Below are positions 17,429 to 26,251 of a DNA stretch of 64,000 bases, piece by piece. Source of the DNA: Halodurantibacterium flavum (GTDB lineage Bacteria > Pseudomonadota > Alphaproteobacteria > Rhodobacterales > Rhodobacteraceae); NCBI RefSeq assembly GCF_042681825.1, contig NZ_JBHUGH010000003.1, positions 372,001 through 436,000 on the forward strand, given 5' to 3'. The notes under the pieces were generated by a model. That model did no database searches. It was not told the DNA's origin and saw only the letters and a program-made list of their open reading frames with translations. Position 1 is the stretch's first letter. Every line of letters begins with the position of its first letter. The translations under genes and the position numbers were made by a program.

Positions 17429-18361
17429 ATGCGGATTCTCCCTGCCATTCTCGTGATGCTCGCCCTTCTTTGGGGGGGATACTGGTTCTTCGGCGCCTCG
17501 CGCGCGGAACGTCTGGCCGAGGACTGGTTCGCGACGGCGCCCGCGCGAGGGCTCGATGCGCAGAACGGGGGGATTGCGGTCCAGGGGTTCCCGAACCGTT
17601 TCGACCTGACGATCGACACGCCGGATATCATGGACCGTGCCACGGGCATCGGTTGGCGCGCGCCGTTCCTGCAGGTCTTTGCGCTCAGCTACCGGCCGCA
17701 TCACGTCATCGTCACCTGGCCCGACCGTCAGGACCTGACGCTTGGCGCCGAAACCTATGCGATCACGAGCGACCGGATGCAGGCAAGCGCGGTGTTCGAG
17801 CCGCTGAACCAGCGCCTGAACCGCGCGACCTGGGTCGCAGAAGGGCTGCGGGCCGAAAGCGATATGCGCCTGATCGAGGTGGGTTCGGCGCAGCTTTCGA
17901 CGCGGATCATGGCGGCAGAGGCGAACACGCACGAAGTCTCGCTGCAGGCGCGCGGATTGCGGCTCGCGCCGCTTCCGCCGGCGCTCTCGGGGGATGAGGG
18001 GACGCTTGTCTTCGACGGGCTGGTGCAGATGGCGGGGCCGCGCCCGGGCGAGATTTCGGTGCGCAACCTCAGCCTCCGCTGGGGCGAGGTCGAGGTGCGG
18101 GGGCAGGGCGCGATCACTGTCGGGCAGACCGGGCTGCTTTCGGGGCGGCTCGAGTTGCGCACCGACAACTGGCGCGAAATGCTCGCGCTCGCGGTCGAGG
18201 CGGGGCTGATCGACCCGGAGGTCGCGCCGACCTGGGAAAACGCGATGGGAATGCTCGCCCGCATGTCGGGTGAACCGCAGACCCTTCAGGCCCCACTTTC
18301 GTTCAACAATGGCATGATGAGCCTTGGTCCGCTGCCGCTCGGCCCCGCGCCGCGGTTCTGA
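17429..18361 (+). CDS. DUF2125 domain-containing envelope protein
   Basis: A 310-residue protein with an N-terminal membrane anchor or signal (MRILPAILVMLALLWGGYW) and a beta-rich remainder. The ASRAERLAEDWF start of the mature part and GGIAVQGFPNRFDLTIDTP match the alphaproteobacterial DUF2125 family, which resembles AsmA-like periplasmic proteins. Function unknown. AAAGG six bases upstream supports the start. The 80-bp gap to the divergent ChaC gene must hold both promoters. Confidence 0.8.
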   Translation: MRILPAILVMLALLWGGYWFFGASRAERLAEDWFATAPARGLDAQNGGIAVQGFPNRFDLTIDTPDIMDRATGIGWRAPFLQVFALSYRPHHVIVTWPDRQDLTLGAETYAITSDRMQASAVFEPLNQRLNRATWVAEGLRAESDMRLIEVGSAQLSTRIMAAEANTHEVSLQARGLRLAPLPPALSGDEGTLVFDGLVQMAGPRPGEISVRNLSLRWGEVEVRGQGAITVGQTGLLSGRLELRTDNWREMLALAVEAGLIDPEVAPTWENAMGMLARMSGEPQTLQAPLSFNNGMMSLGPLPLGPAPRF

Positions 18362-18390
18362 GCCACGCCTCTGAGGCGAGGTCCCGACCG

Positions 18391-19332
18391 TCAGCGGCAA
18401 TAGGGCCCGTTGCGATGGGCAGCGGTGTCGTAATGCAGATGATCCTCATGCATCCCGTCCGAACCGGGGCCGAGCGTCGTGCCGAAGATACCGCAGCCCG
18501 ACCGGTGGATCTGTCGCAACATCGCGCTGTGCTGGCGGCTGCGCCAGCCTTGCAGGATGTTCACCGTATCACCGTTCGCCAGCCGGAAGCCGGAAATGTC
18601 GATCGCCTTGCCGCGCCCGTGTTCCGAGATCGCAGCGCCGCGGCGGTTATTGCGCGGCCGGCAGACATAGTGGCCCGCGACCTGCAACTGCACGACCCCG
18701 CCCCCCGTACGCCCGACGGCCGGCTTGACCCCGCGCTGAACCCAGGTGTTGAGCGCCCGCGCCGTCGTGCAATCGACGATCGCGGGCTGTGACAGACGAA
18801 CGCCATCCACAGCCGTCACGCGGACGGGTTCCGGCACGCCGCAGCCGCGCACGTTGGAGGTGATGGGCGCGATCGTCTGCCCCTCGATCCCGGGGACGCC
18901 GCAAAGACCAGTGCCCTGCCGTCCGATGATCGCCTCGGGCAGGGGCTGGCTGCGCACGGCGGCGGAAACGACCTGATAGACCTCGGGCGACACCGATTGA
19001 CGGGCAGCAGCGGCGGGCCTGCGCGGCGGGCGCGGGGATGCGGCAAGACCGGCAATTGCAATTGCCGCAGTCTCGGCGGCAGTCGCGCCACCCGGCGCAG
19101 CAGGCGTGGTGATCGCACCCGGGCGCGCCATGGGACGCAGCGCAATCGGCCCGGCAATGGCCACCGTCGCAGCGGCGGCCGACATGAAGGGCATGGGGCG
19201 GATGTCAGGGGCGGCTGCGGTTTCCGGCACCTCCCGCAATTGGGGGCGCGGCGATGTCTCTGGCGCCTCTGCCCCTGCTACCTGCGCAAAAGCGCCTAGC
19301 AGGATCGCCGGAACCAGAAGAAATCGCCTCAT
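18391..19332 (-). CDS. Secreted extensin-like C-terminal domain protein
   Basis: 313 residues with a signal peptide (MRRFLLVPAILLGAFAQVAGA), a low-complexity Pro/Ala/Arg linker to about residue 115, and the bacterial extensin-like C domain. Conserved cysteines (GLCGVPG, RGCGVPEP, VDCTTARA, HYVCRPRN, GCGIFGTT) and the histidine/aspartate pattern SEHGRGKAIDISGF and HEDHLHYD suggest a zinc-dependent peptidase-like fold related to D-Ala-D-Ala carboxypeptidases; activity is unproven. The start overlaps the tyrC stop by 4 bp, giving a hisC-tyrC-extensin run. Confidence 0.85.
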   Translation of the reverse strand: MRRFLLVPAILLGAFAQVAGAEAPETSPRPQLREVPETAAAPDIRPMPFMSAAAATVAIAGPIALRPMARPGAITTPAAPGGATAAETAAIAIAGLAASPRPPRRPAAAARQSVSPEVYQVVSAAVRSQPLPEAIIGRQGTGLCGVPGIEGQTIAPITSNVRGCGVPEPVRVTAVDGVRLSQPAIVDCTTARALNTWVQRGVKPAVGRTGGGVVQLQVAGHYVCRPRNNRRGAAISEHGRGKAIDISGFRLANGDTVNILQGWRSRQHSAMLRQIHRSGCGIFGTTLGPGSDGMHEDHLHYDTAAHRNGPYCR

Positions 19333-20249
19333 GAACCTACCTTTATCCTGCCGAAGTCTGGCGCGGCCGTATCCTGACCGGCCTCGATGATACCCCGACG
19401 TATTGCCCTTGTCCTGGTAAAATATTCATGAAGATGCGCGCCGTCCCCCGTCCGGATGGCCCTTTGCAGCGCAAAAAGTTCTTCCGTGAACCGGCCCAGG
19501 ATCTCCAGCGTCGCCTCCTTGTTGGTCAGGAACACGTCGCGCCACATCGTCGGATCGGAGGCCGCGATACGGGTGAAGTCCCTGAAACCAGCGGCAGAAT
19601 ACTTGATGACCTCGCTGTCCGTCACGCGCCGCAGATCGTCGGCCACACCGACCATCGTATAGGCGATCAGGTGCGGCGTGTGGCTTGTGACCGCCAACAC
19701 GAGATCGTGATGGGCCGCGTCCATTTCCTCGACATTGGACCCCATTTCCTCCCACAGGCGGCGCAGACGCGCGACCGCCTCGGGGGCGGTGCCCTCGACC
19801 GGAACCAGCAGGCACCAGCGGTTCTCGAAGAGGGTTGCGAAACCGGACCGGGGGCCGGAATGCTCGGTTCCGGCGAGCGGGTGGCCGGGGATGAAATGCA
19901 CGCCTTCGGGGACGTGCGGGCCGACCGCCTCGATTACCGCCTGCTTGACCGAGCCCACATCGGTAAGCGTCGCGCCGGGCCGCAGATGAGGGGCGATTTC
20001 GGCGGCAACCTCGCCCATCGCGCCCACGGGCACGCATAGAACCACCAGGTCGGCACCCTGAACGGCCTCGGCCGCTGTCTCATACACCCGGTCGCAAAGG
20101 CCGATTTCAGCCGCGATGCGGCGTGTCTCGGCGCTGCGGGCGTGGCCGGTGATCTCGGCCGCGAGCCCCTTGGCCCGCATCGCATGGGACATAGAGGACG
20201 CGATCAGCCCCAGGCCGATCAGCGCCACCCGTTCATAGATCGCCGCCAT
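19329..20249 (-). CDS. tyrC: Prephenate/arogenate dehydrogenase (cyclohexadienyl dehydrogenase)
   Basis: Oxidative decarboxylation step of tyrosine synthesis. From the ATG at 20249 the protein has 306 residues. The N-terminal Rossmann motif ALIGLGLIASSMSHA binds NAD(P). Catalytic-region blocks are VGSVKQAV, FIPGHPLAGTEHSGP (with the key His) and AVTSHTPHLIAYTMV. The start codon shares one base with the hisC stop, consistent with the frequent hisC-tyrC pairing of aromatic and histidine aminotransferase functions. No chorismate mutase fusion. Confidence 0.93.
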   Translation of the reverse strand: MAAIYERVALIGLGLIASSMSHAMRAKGLAAEITGHARSAETRRIAAEIGLCDRVYETAAEAVQGADLVVLCVPVGAMGEVAAEIAPHLRPGATLTDVGSVKQAVIEAVGPHVPEGVHFIPGHPLAGTEHSGPRSGFATLFENRWCLLVPVEGTAPEAVARLRRLWEEMGSNVEEMDAAHHDLVLAVTSHTPHLIAYTMVGVADDLRRVTDSEVIKYSAAGFRDFTRIAASDPTMWRDVFLTNKEATLEILGRFTEELFALQRAIRTGDGAHLHEYFTRTRAIRRGIIEAGQDTAAPDFGRIKVGS

Positions 20250-21334
20250 CAGCGCCGCCCCTTGAACTGGCCGATGCAATGGGCGACCCGGCGGCAGGAC
20301 GCCTCATCCCCCACGGTGATGCGCAGGCAATGCGGCAGCTTGTAGCTGCCGACGCGCCGGACGATGATACCGTTCGACCGCAGGAAGGCGTCGCAGGCCT
20401 CGGCCTCACCGGCATCGTGGAACCGCGCCAGCACGAAATTCGCCATCGAGATATCGCAGGGCACGCCATGTTCGGCCAGCGCCTCGGCCAGCCAGATCCG
20501 CAGACGGGCGTTCTCGGCGCGGCATTTGGCGACATAATCCTGGTCGCGCACGGCGGCCTCGGCGACTTCCAGCTGCGTGGTCGAGAGGTTGAACGGCCCC
20601 CGGATGCGGTTCAGCACGTCGATCACATGGCGCGGACCATAGCCCCAGCCAATCCGCAGCCCCCCCAGCCCGTAGATCTTGGAAAACGTCCGCGTCATGA
20701 AGACATTGGACCGGCTTCCCACGACCGAGGCCCCGCCGTCATATCCCTCCACATATTCAGCATAGGCGCCGTCCAGCACCAGAAGCGCCTGCGGCGGCAG
20801 CGCGTCGGCAAGGCGCGCAATCTCGTTCCCGCCGATCATCGTGCCGGTAGGGTTGTTCGGGTTGGCGATGAAGACGAGCCTCGTGCGTTCGCTGCAACCC
20901 GCCAGGATCGCATCGACATCGGTGACGCGTTCGGACTCGGAAACCTCGACCGGCGTGGCACCGGCCGCAAGGGCCGAGATGCGGTACATCAGGAAACCAT
21001 GCTCGGTGAAGAGCACCTCATCCCCCGGCCCGGCATAGGCCTGACAGAGAAAGGTGATGATCTCGTCCGAACCTACGCCACAGATGATGCGGTCGGGGTC
21101 GAGCCCGTGAACCTCGCCGATGGCGCGGCGCAGGCTGCCGTGATCGGTGTTCGGATAGCGGTGGAGGGTATGCGCGGTCCGGCGGAACGCCTCGATCGCG
21201 CGGTCGCCGGGGCCAAAGGGGTTTTCGTTCGAAGACAGCTTTACCACATCCGCCACGCCGTCCACATGGCTCTGACCGCCTTCGTAAAGGGCAATGTCGA
21301 GGATGCCGGGCTGCGGTCGGATCATGTCGCTCAT
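20249..21334 (-). CDS. hisC: Histidinol-phosphate aminotransferase
   Basis: A fold-type I PLP aminotransferase, 361 residues. It interconverts imidazole acetol phosphate and histidinol phosphate and, next to tyrC, probably also transaminates aromatic keto acids. Visible: LSSNENPFGP at the N-terminus, FIANPNNPTGT (phosphate/cofactor contacts), DGAYAEY, and the PLP lysine Lys219 in RTFSKIYGLGGLRIGWGYG. First gene of the hisC-tyrC-extensin run; its promoter should lie in 21335-21416, where I do not see a clear one. Confidence 0.94.
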   Translation of the reverse strand: MSDMIRPQPGILDIALYEGGQSHVDGVADVVKLSSNENPFGPGDRAIEAFRRTAHTLHRYPNTDHGSLRRAIGEVHGLDPDRIICGVGSDEIITFLCQAYAGPGDEVLFTEHGFLMYRISALAAGATPVEVSESERVTDVDAILAGCSERTRLVFIANPNNPTGTMIGGNEIARLADALPPQALLVLDGAYAEYVEGYDGGASVVGSRSNVFMTRTFSKIYGLGGLRIGWGYGPRHVIDVLNRIRGPFNLSTTQLEVAEAAVRDQDYVAKCRAENARLRIWLAEALAEHGVPCDISMANFVLARFHDAGEAEACDAFLRSNGIIVRRVGSYKLPHCLRITVGDEASCRRVAHCIGQFKGRR

Positions 21335-21415
21335 GGTGCTACTCCGATTATTCCGCGCCGGTTCTAGCCGGGAGGGGCGGTCTTTGCCAGCGACATCTTG
21401 CCGGTCCGGAACAGC

Positions 21416-21444
21416 AAAAGGCCCGCCTTGGGGGGCGGGCCTTT
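21416..21444 (-). terminator. Intrinsic terminator after rpsD
   Basis: An 11-bp stem of AAAGGCCCGCC type (arms 21434-21444 and 21417-21427) with a six-base loop and a short T run on the minus strand. It begins about 20 bases after the rpsD stop and separates rpsD from hisC. Confidence 0.8.
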
Positions 21445-21463
21445 GAAAACGCGGTGACGCCGG

Positions 21464-22081
21464 TCAGCGCGAATAGAATTCGACGACCAGGTTCGGTTCC
21501 ATCTGCACCGGATAGGGCACATCCGACAGGCCCGGGGTGCGCACGAAGGTCGCGGTCATCTTGGAATGATCGGCCTCAATGTAGTCGGGCACGTCACGCT
21601 CGGCCAGGGCCACGGCCTCAAGCACGATGGCAAGCTGGCGGGACCGGTCGCGCACGGCGATCACGTCGCCTTCCTTGACGCGATAGGACCCGATGTTCAC
21701 GCGCTTGCCGTTCACCGTGACATGGCCATGGTTCACGAACTGACGCGCGGCCCAGATGGTCGGCACGAACTTGGCGCGGTAGACGACCGCATCCAGACGA
21801 CGCTCCAGCAGACCGATGAGGTTCTCGCTGGTGTCGCCCTTGATCCGGCCAGCTTCGGCATAGATGCGGCGGAACTGCTTTTCGGTCAGGTCGCCATAGT
21901 AGCCCTTGAGCTTCTGCTTGGCGCGCAGCTGGGTACCGAAGTCCGACAGCTTGTTCTTGCGGCGCTGGCCGTGCTGGCCGGGGCCGTATTCACGCTTGTT
22001 CACCGGCGACTTGGGACGGCCCCAGATGTTTTCGCCCATGCGGCGGTCGATCTTGTACTTGGCAGACGTGCGTTTCGTCAC
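21464..22081 (-). CDS. rpsD: 30S ribosomal protein S4 (GTG start)
   Basis: A primary 16S rRNA-binding protein for small-subunit assembly, 205 residues. It begins TKRTSAKYKIDRRMGENIWG; the S4 RNA-binding domain has RLDAVVYRAKF and ARQFVNHGHVTVNGKRVN. The start is a GTG at 22081 with a strong AAGGAG seven bases upstream; the earlier ATG at 22153 has no support. It stands alone with its own candidate promoter, leader and terminator, not in the alpha operon with rpoA. Confidence 0.97.
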   Translation of the reverse strand: MTKRTSAKYKIDRRMGENIWGRPKSPVNKREYGPGQHGQRRKNKLSDFGTQLRAKQKLKGYYGDLTEKQFRRIYAEAGRIKGDTSENLIGLLERRLDAVVYRAKFVPTIWAARQFVNHGHVTVNGKRVNIGSYRVKEGDVIAVRDRSRQLAIVLEAVALAERDVPDYIEADHSKMTATFVRTPGLSDVPYPVQMEPNLVVEFYSR

Positions 22082-22202
22082 GGCTGATCTCCTTCGTTCA
22101 TGTGAAGGGCGTTGTCCTCTGCATCGGGCCCGGGGCCTTCTGCCGACAGGCATCCCCTTGCGGGGGCCACCAACACCAAAACCGGGAACGATTCCCCGGA
22201 AC
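22082..22202 (-). other. Structured leader of rpsD
   Basis: The roughly 120-base segment between the candidate promoter and the rpsD GTG contains several potential hairpins on the minus strand: CCCC-GCAA-GGGG (a GNRA tetraloop stem) and a CCGGGG...TTCCCGG stem close to the 5' end. S4 represses its own synthesis in other bacteria by binding mRNA leaders, so this may be a control element; that is inference. Confidence 0.4.
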
Positions 22203-22236
22203 GGGCGGCTTATATACCGCCCGGCCCCGGAGTCAA
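22203..22236 (-). promoter_or_regulatory. rpsD promoter overlapping a hairpin after parE
   Basis: On the minus strand TTGACT (22231-22236), a 16-bp spacer and TATAAG (22209-22214) make a good sigma-70 promoter. The -10 sits in the loop of a GGGCGG/CCGCCC hairpin (22203-22222) that follows the parE stop within 20 bases. The hairpin lacks a T run, so it may be a weak terminator or an mRNA 3' end stabiliser. Confidence 0.55.
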
Positions 22237-22238
22237 CG

Positions 22239-24200
22239 TCAGACGTCCAGTTCCTCGACGAAACGAGCGTTTTCCTGGATGTACTGGAACCGCATCTCGG
22301 GCCGCTTGCCCATCAGACGCTCGACCAGATCGCCGGTCTCGCCGGGTTCGTCGTCGTCTATGCTGACGCGGATCAGCTTGCGCGTCGACGGGTTCATGGT
22401 CGTCTCGCGCAGGTCCTTGGCGTCCATCTCGCCCAGCCCCTTGAAGCGGCTGACGTCGATCTTGCCGCGCCCGCCAAGCCCCTTGGCCAGATGGATGTTC
22501 TTTTCGACCTCATCGAGCGCATAGACCCGGTGCGCGCCCTGCGTCAGCCGGAACAGCGGCGGGCAGGCGAGATACAGGTGCCCCTTGTCGATCATCGGGC
22601 GCATGTAGGTGTAGAAGAACGTCATCAGCAGCGCCGCGATATGGGCCCCGTCGACATCGGCGTCGGTCATGATGATGACCTTTTCATAGCGCAGGTCGTC
22701 GATGTTGAACTTGGTGCCCAGCCCGACGCCCAATGCCTGGCAGAGATCGTTGATCTCGCTGTTCTGGCCCAGCTTGGAACTGGCGGCGCCCAGCACGTTC
22801 AGGATCTTGCCCCGCAACGGCAGCAGGGCCTGCGTCTTGCGTTCGCGCGCCATCTTGGCGCTGCCGCCGGCGCTGTCCCCTTCGACGATGAAAAGCTCGG
22901 TCCCCTCGCGACCCGTTGCGGAACAATCCACCAGCTTGCCGGGCAGGCGCAGCTTCTTCGTCGCTGTCTTGCGCTGCGTTTCCTTTTCGGCCCGGCGCCG
23001 CAGCCGCTCCTCGGCCCGCAGGACAAGGTAATCGAGGATCGCCCCGGCCGCCTTGGTGTTTCCCGCCAGCCAGTTGTCGAAATGGTCGCGCACCGCGCCC
23101 TCGACCAGCCGCGCGGCCTCGGTCGTGGCAAGGCGGTCCTTGGTCTGACCGACAAATTCCGGCTCGGCGATAAAGCAGGAGACGAGCGCGCATCCCCCGG
23201 CCAGCATGTCGTCCCGGGTGATCTGCGCCGCCTTGCGGTTGTTCACCAACTCGCCATAGGCCCGGATGCCCTTGAGGATCGCGGCCCAGAACCCCTGTTC
23301 ATGGGTGCCGCCCTCGGGCGTAGGCACGGTGTTGCAGTAGGACTGGATGAAGCCGTCGCGGGCGGGCGTCCAGTTGATCGCCCATTCGACATAGCCGGTG
23401 ACGCCGAACTTTTCCATGAAGCCGACCCGGCCGGCGAAAGGAATGTCGGCATAGGCCGCGTTGCCCTGCAACTGTTCGTTCAGATAATCCGCAAGCCCGC
23501 CGGGGAAATGGAACGTCGCCTCGCGCGGGGTTTCGCCGTCGTCGATGGCGGATTTCCAGCGGATTTCCACCCCCGAGAACAGATAGGCCTTGGACCGCAC
23601 CATCTTGATCAGCCGCGCGGGCTTGAACCGGTGATGACCAAAGATCTGTTCGTCGGCGTGGAAGGTGACGCTCGTGCCGCGCCGGTTGGGGGCAGGTCCG
23701 ACCTTTTGCACCGGCCCTTGCGGGATGCCGCGCGAAAACTCCTGCACGAAAAGTTCGCGGTTGCGTGCGACCTCGACCCGCAGATGATCCGACAGCGCGT
23801 TCACGACCGAGGCACCGACCCCATGCAGACCGCCCGAGGTCTGATAGGCCTTGCCCGAAAACTTGCCCCCCGCGTGAAGGATGCAGAAAATCACTTCGAG
23901 CGCGGATTTCCCCGGGAATTTCGGATGCGGGTCGATCGGCATCCCGCGGCCGTTGTCCCGGACAGTGATCGAGTAGTCGGCGTGCAGTTCCACCTCGATC
24001 CGGTTCGCATGGCCCGCGACGGCCTCATCCATCGAGTTGTCGAGGATCTCGGCCACCAGATGGTGAAGCGCGCGTTCATCGGTTCCGCCAATATACATGC
24101 CGGGACGTTTGCGGACGGGCTCCAGCCCCTCCAGCACCTCGATGGAAGAGGCGTCATAGCTCTGGTCGGCCTGCGGGCCAAGAAGGTCGTCAGCGGGCAT
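22239..24200 (-). CDS. parE: DNA topoisomerase IV subunit B
   Basis: The ATPase subunit of the decatenase that separates daughter chromosomes; 653 residues. The GHKL ATP site shows EILDNSMDEAV, and RKRPGMYIGGTDERALHHL precedes it. The TOPRIM region has the FIVEGDSAGGSAKMAR motif and TDADVDGAHIAALLMTFFY. ParE rather than GyrB is supported by the short length, IEVLEGLEPVRKRPGMY and the C-terminal RLMGKRPEMRFQYIQENA. The start at 24200 (MPADDLLGPQ) is chosen because the open frame upstream to 24347 has no similarity. parC is not in the window. Confidence 0.94.
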   Translation of the reverse strand: MPADDLLGPQADQSYDASSIEVLEGLEPVRKRPGMYIGGTDERALHHLVAEILDNSMDEAVAGHANRIEVELHADYSITVRDNGRGMPIDPHPKFPGKSALEVIFCILHAGGKFSGKAYQTSGGLHGVGASVVNALSDHLRVEVARNRELFVQEFSRGIPQGPVQKVGPAPNRRGTSVTFHADEQIFGHHRFKPARLIKMVRSKAYLFSGVEIRWKSAIDDGETPREATFHFPGGLADYLNEQLQGNAAYADIPFAGRVGFMEKFGVTGYVEWAINWTPARDGFIQSYCNTVPTPEGGTHEQGFWAAILKGIRAYGELVNNRKAAQITRDDMLAGGCALVSCFIAEPEFVGQTKDRLATTEAARLVEGAVRDHFDNWLAGNTKAAGAILDYLVLRAEERLRRRAEKETQRKTATKKLRLPGKLVDCSATGREGTELFIVEGDSAGGSAKMARERKTQALLPLRGKILNVLGAASSKLGQNSEINDLCQALGVGLGTKFNIDDLRYEKVIIMTDADVDGAHIAALLMTFFYTYMRPMIDKGHLYLACPPLFRLTQGAHRVYALDEVEKNIHLAKGLGGRGKIDVSRFKGLGEMDAKDLRETTMNPSTRKLIRVSIDDDEPGETGDLVERLMGKRPEMRFQYIQENARFVEELDV

Positions 24201-24270
24201 CGGCTCTCGATTCAGGGTTCTGCTCTGCGTTCTGGTTGAGGGGGCAATAGACCACCCCCGGCGGCGCGGT

Positions 24271-24966
24271 TCAAGCGATGCCTGACGCCACGACGACAGA
24301 GCCTGCCTCAAGCCGCACCACCCTGTCCATACGCGCGGCAAGATCAAGGTTATGGGTCGCGATCAGCGCAGACAGCCCCGTCTCGCGCACAAGGTCCATC
24401 AGTGCGCCGAAAACCTGATCCGATGTCGCGGGGTCCAGGTTGCCCGTCGGTTCGTCCGCCAGCAAAAGACGGGGGCCATTGGCGAGCGCACGGCAAAAGG
24501 CAACGCGCTGCTGTTCGCCCCCCGAAAGCGCCGCCGGGCGATGACCGCCCCGGTGCCCGACGCCCACCCGCGCCAGAAGCGTCTGCGCACGCTCTGCCGC
24601 ATCCCGGCGGGGGACGCCGTTCGCCAGTTGGGGCAGGACGATGTTTTCGAGCGCCGAGAATTCGGGCAGCAGGTGATGGAACTGATAGATGAAGCCGATA
24701 TCCTGACGACGCAGCTCGGTGCGGCGCGCATCCGAAAGGCCGGCCGTTTCCTGTCCGGCGATTGCAACCTGGCCCCGATCCGCGGTGTCGAGCAACCCGG
24801 CGATATGCAAAAGCGTCGACTTGCCCGCCCCCGAAGGCGCGACAAGGGCCACAACCTCTCCGCGCGAGACAGACAGGTCGATCCCGCGCAGGACCTGCAC
24901 CTCACCGGGCTGGCCCTTGTTATAGGTCTTTTCGATCCCCCGGAGGTTCAGCACCGCATCATTCAT
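24271..24966 (-). CDS. lolD: Lipoprotein-releasing ABC transporter ATPase
   Basis: ATPase of the Lol system, which extracts outer-membrane lipoproteins from the inner membrane for LolA. 231 residues with Walker A APSGAGKST (43-51), signature LSGGEQQR (147-154) and Walker B LLLADEP (167-173), followed by TGNLD, typical of the LolD/MacB family. It overlaps the permease gene by 8 bp (24959-24966), so both are translated from one mRNA. Confidence 0.94.
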   Translation of the reverse strand: MNDAVLNLRGIEKTYNKGQPGEVQVLRGIDLSVSRGEVVALVAPSGAGKSTLLHIAGLLDTADRGQVAIAGQETAGLSDARRTELRRQDIGFIYQFHHLLPEFSALENIVLPQLANGVPRRDAAERAQTLLARVGVGHRGGHRPAALSGGEQQRVAFCRALANGPRLLLADEPTGNLDPATSDQVFGALMDLVRETGLSALIATHNLDLAARMDRVVRLEAGSVVVASGIA

Positions 24967-26245
24967 AGCGCAGGGCCTCGACCGGGTTCATGCGTGCCGC
25001 GCGCCGCGCCGGAAAGATGGTGATGACAAACGAGAGGCCAAGCGACAGGGCCACCGCCCGGAAGACGTCCCATCCGCGCAGTTCGGCCGGCAGCGCATAG
25101 ATCCCCCGGATCGCCGGGTCCCAGACACCGCCGCCCATGACATAGTTCACAAAGGCGAAGATCGGGTCGATATAGATCGCGAACAGGCAGCCGAGGATCA
25201 CCCCGGCCAGCGTCCCGATCATGCCCACCGACGCGCCGCAGATGAAGAAGACCCGCAGGACGGAACCCTCGGACAGGCCCATCGTGCGCAGGATGCCGAT
25301 GTCGCGGCCCTTGTTCTTGACCAGCATGATGAGGCCCGAGACGATGTTCATCGCCGCGATCAGCACAAGGATCGAGAGGATGACGAACATCACGTTGTCC
25401 TCGACCTCCAATGCTCGCAGGAAGCCCCCCGCGCTGTCGCGCCACGTCCAGAAATAGGCACCCTCGCCACCGGCCCGCATCAGGTCCGGGATCATCTGGT
25501 CGACGGCCTCGGGGGTCTCGACCATGATCTCCAGCTCATCGACATAGCCTTCGCGGTTGAAATATTCCTGCGCGGGCTCAAGCGGCATGTAGATGCGGGT
25601 GCGGTCGATGTCATAGCGCCCGGCGCTGAAGATATAGACGACCTCATAGGCATTGACCCGCGGACTGGGGCCGAAGGCGGTGCGCACCCCGTCGGGCGAG
25701 ATCAGCCTGACCCGGTCGCCAAGCGCGATGCCAAGCTCGCGCGCGATGCCTGCGCCGATGGCGATCCCTTCATCGAACCGCGCCAGGTCGCCCTGCGCCG
25801 TTTCAGAATTGGCGATCGCCGGGATGGTCGCAAGGTCCGCCGCCGCGATGCCCAGCACCTCGGCCCCGCCATTGCGGCCCTGCTGGGCCACCATGACCTG
25901 TCCGCGCACGATCGGCGCCACGCGCGTCACGCCCGGCACCTGCGCGACCGAGGCCGCGCGTTCCTCGTAATCCGCGATCAGGCGCGTCGTCTGATCCGTC
26001 CCGGGGATCTGCGTCGTGGCGTAAAGCGTCACATGGGCATTGGCGCCAAGGATCGTGCCGACGAATTCGGTCCGGAACCCGGACCGCACCGCAAGTGTCG
26101 CGATCAGCGCAAACACCGCGAGCGCAATGCCGATCAGGCTGATCCAGGTCATCACGCTGACGCCACCCTCGGCCCGCCGGGCGCGCAGGTAGCGCCAGGC
26201 GATCATCCATTCGAAGCCGGCAAATGGGGCAGTGCGACGGGCCAT
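24959..26245 (-). CDS. Lipoprotein-releasing permease, LolC/E (LolF-type)
   Basis: A 428-residue inner-membrane permease with one N-terminal helix (about 25-50), a large periplasmic domain, and three C-terminal helices around 275-410. FEWMIAWRYLRARRAEGGVSVMTWISLIGI at the start and NIVSGLIMLVKNKGRDIGILRTMG are diagnostic of LolC/LolE. Only one permease gene accompanies lolD, as in alphaproteobacteria where a LolF-type protein is believed to form a homodimer; the symbol is left open. It lies 6 bp after proS and before lolD. Confidence 0.9.
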   Translation of the reverse strand: MARRTAPFAGFEWMIAWRYLRARRAEGGVSVMTWISLIGIALAVFALIATLAVRSGFRTEFVGTILGANAHVTLYATTQIPGTDQTTRLIADYEERAASVAQVPGVTRVAPIVRGQVMVAQQGRNGGAEVLGIAAADLATIPAIANSETAQGDLARFDEGIAIGAGIARELGIALGDRVRLISPDGVRTAFGPSPRVNAYEVVYIFSAGRYDIDRTRIYMPLEPAQEYFNREGYVDELEIMVETPEAVDQMIPDLMRAGGEGAYFWTWRDSAGGFLRALEVEDNVMFVILSILVLIAAMNIVSGLIMLVKNKGRDIGILRTMGLSEGSVLRVFFICGASVGMIGTLAGVILGCLFAIYIDPIFAFVNYVMGGGVWDPAIRGIYALPAELRGWDVFRAVALSLGLSFVITIFPARRAARMNPVEALRYE

Positions 26246-26251
26246 GCGCGA

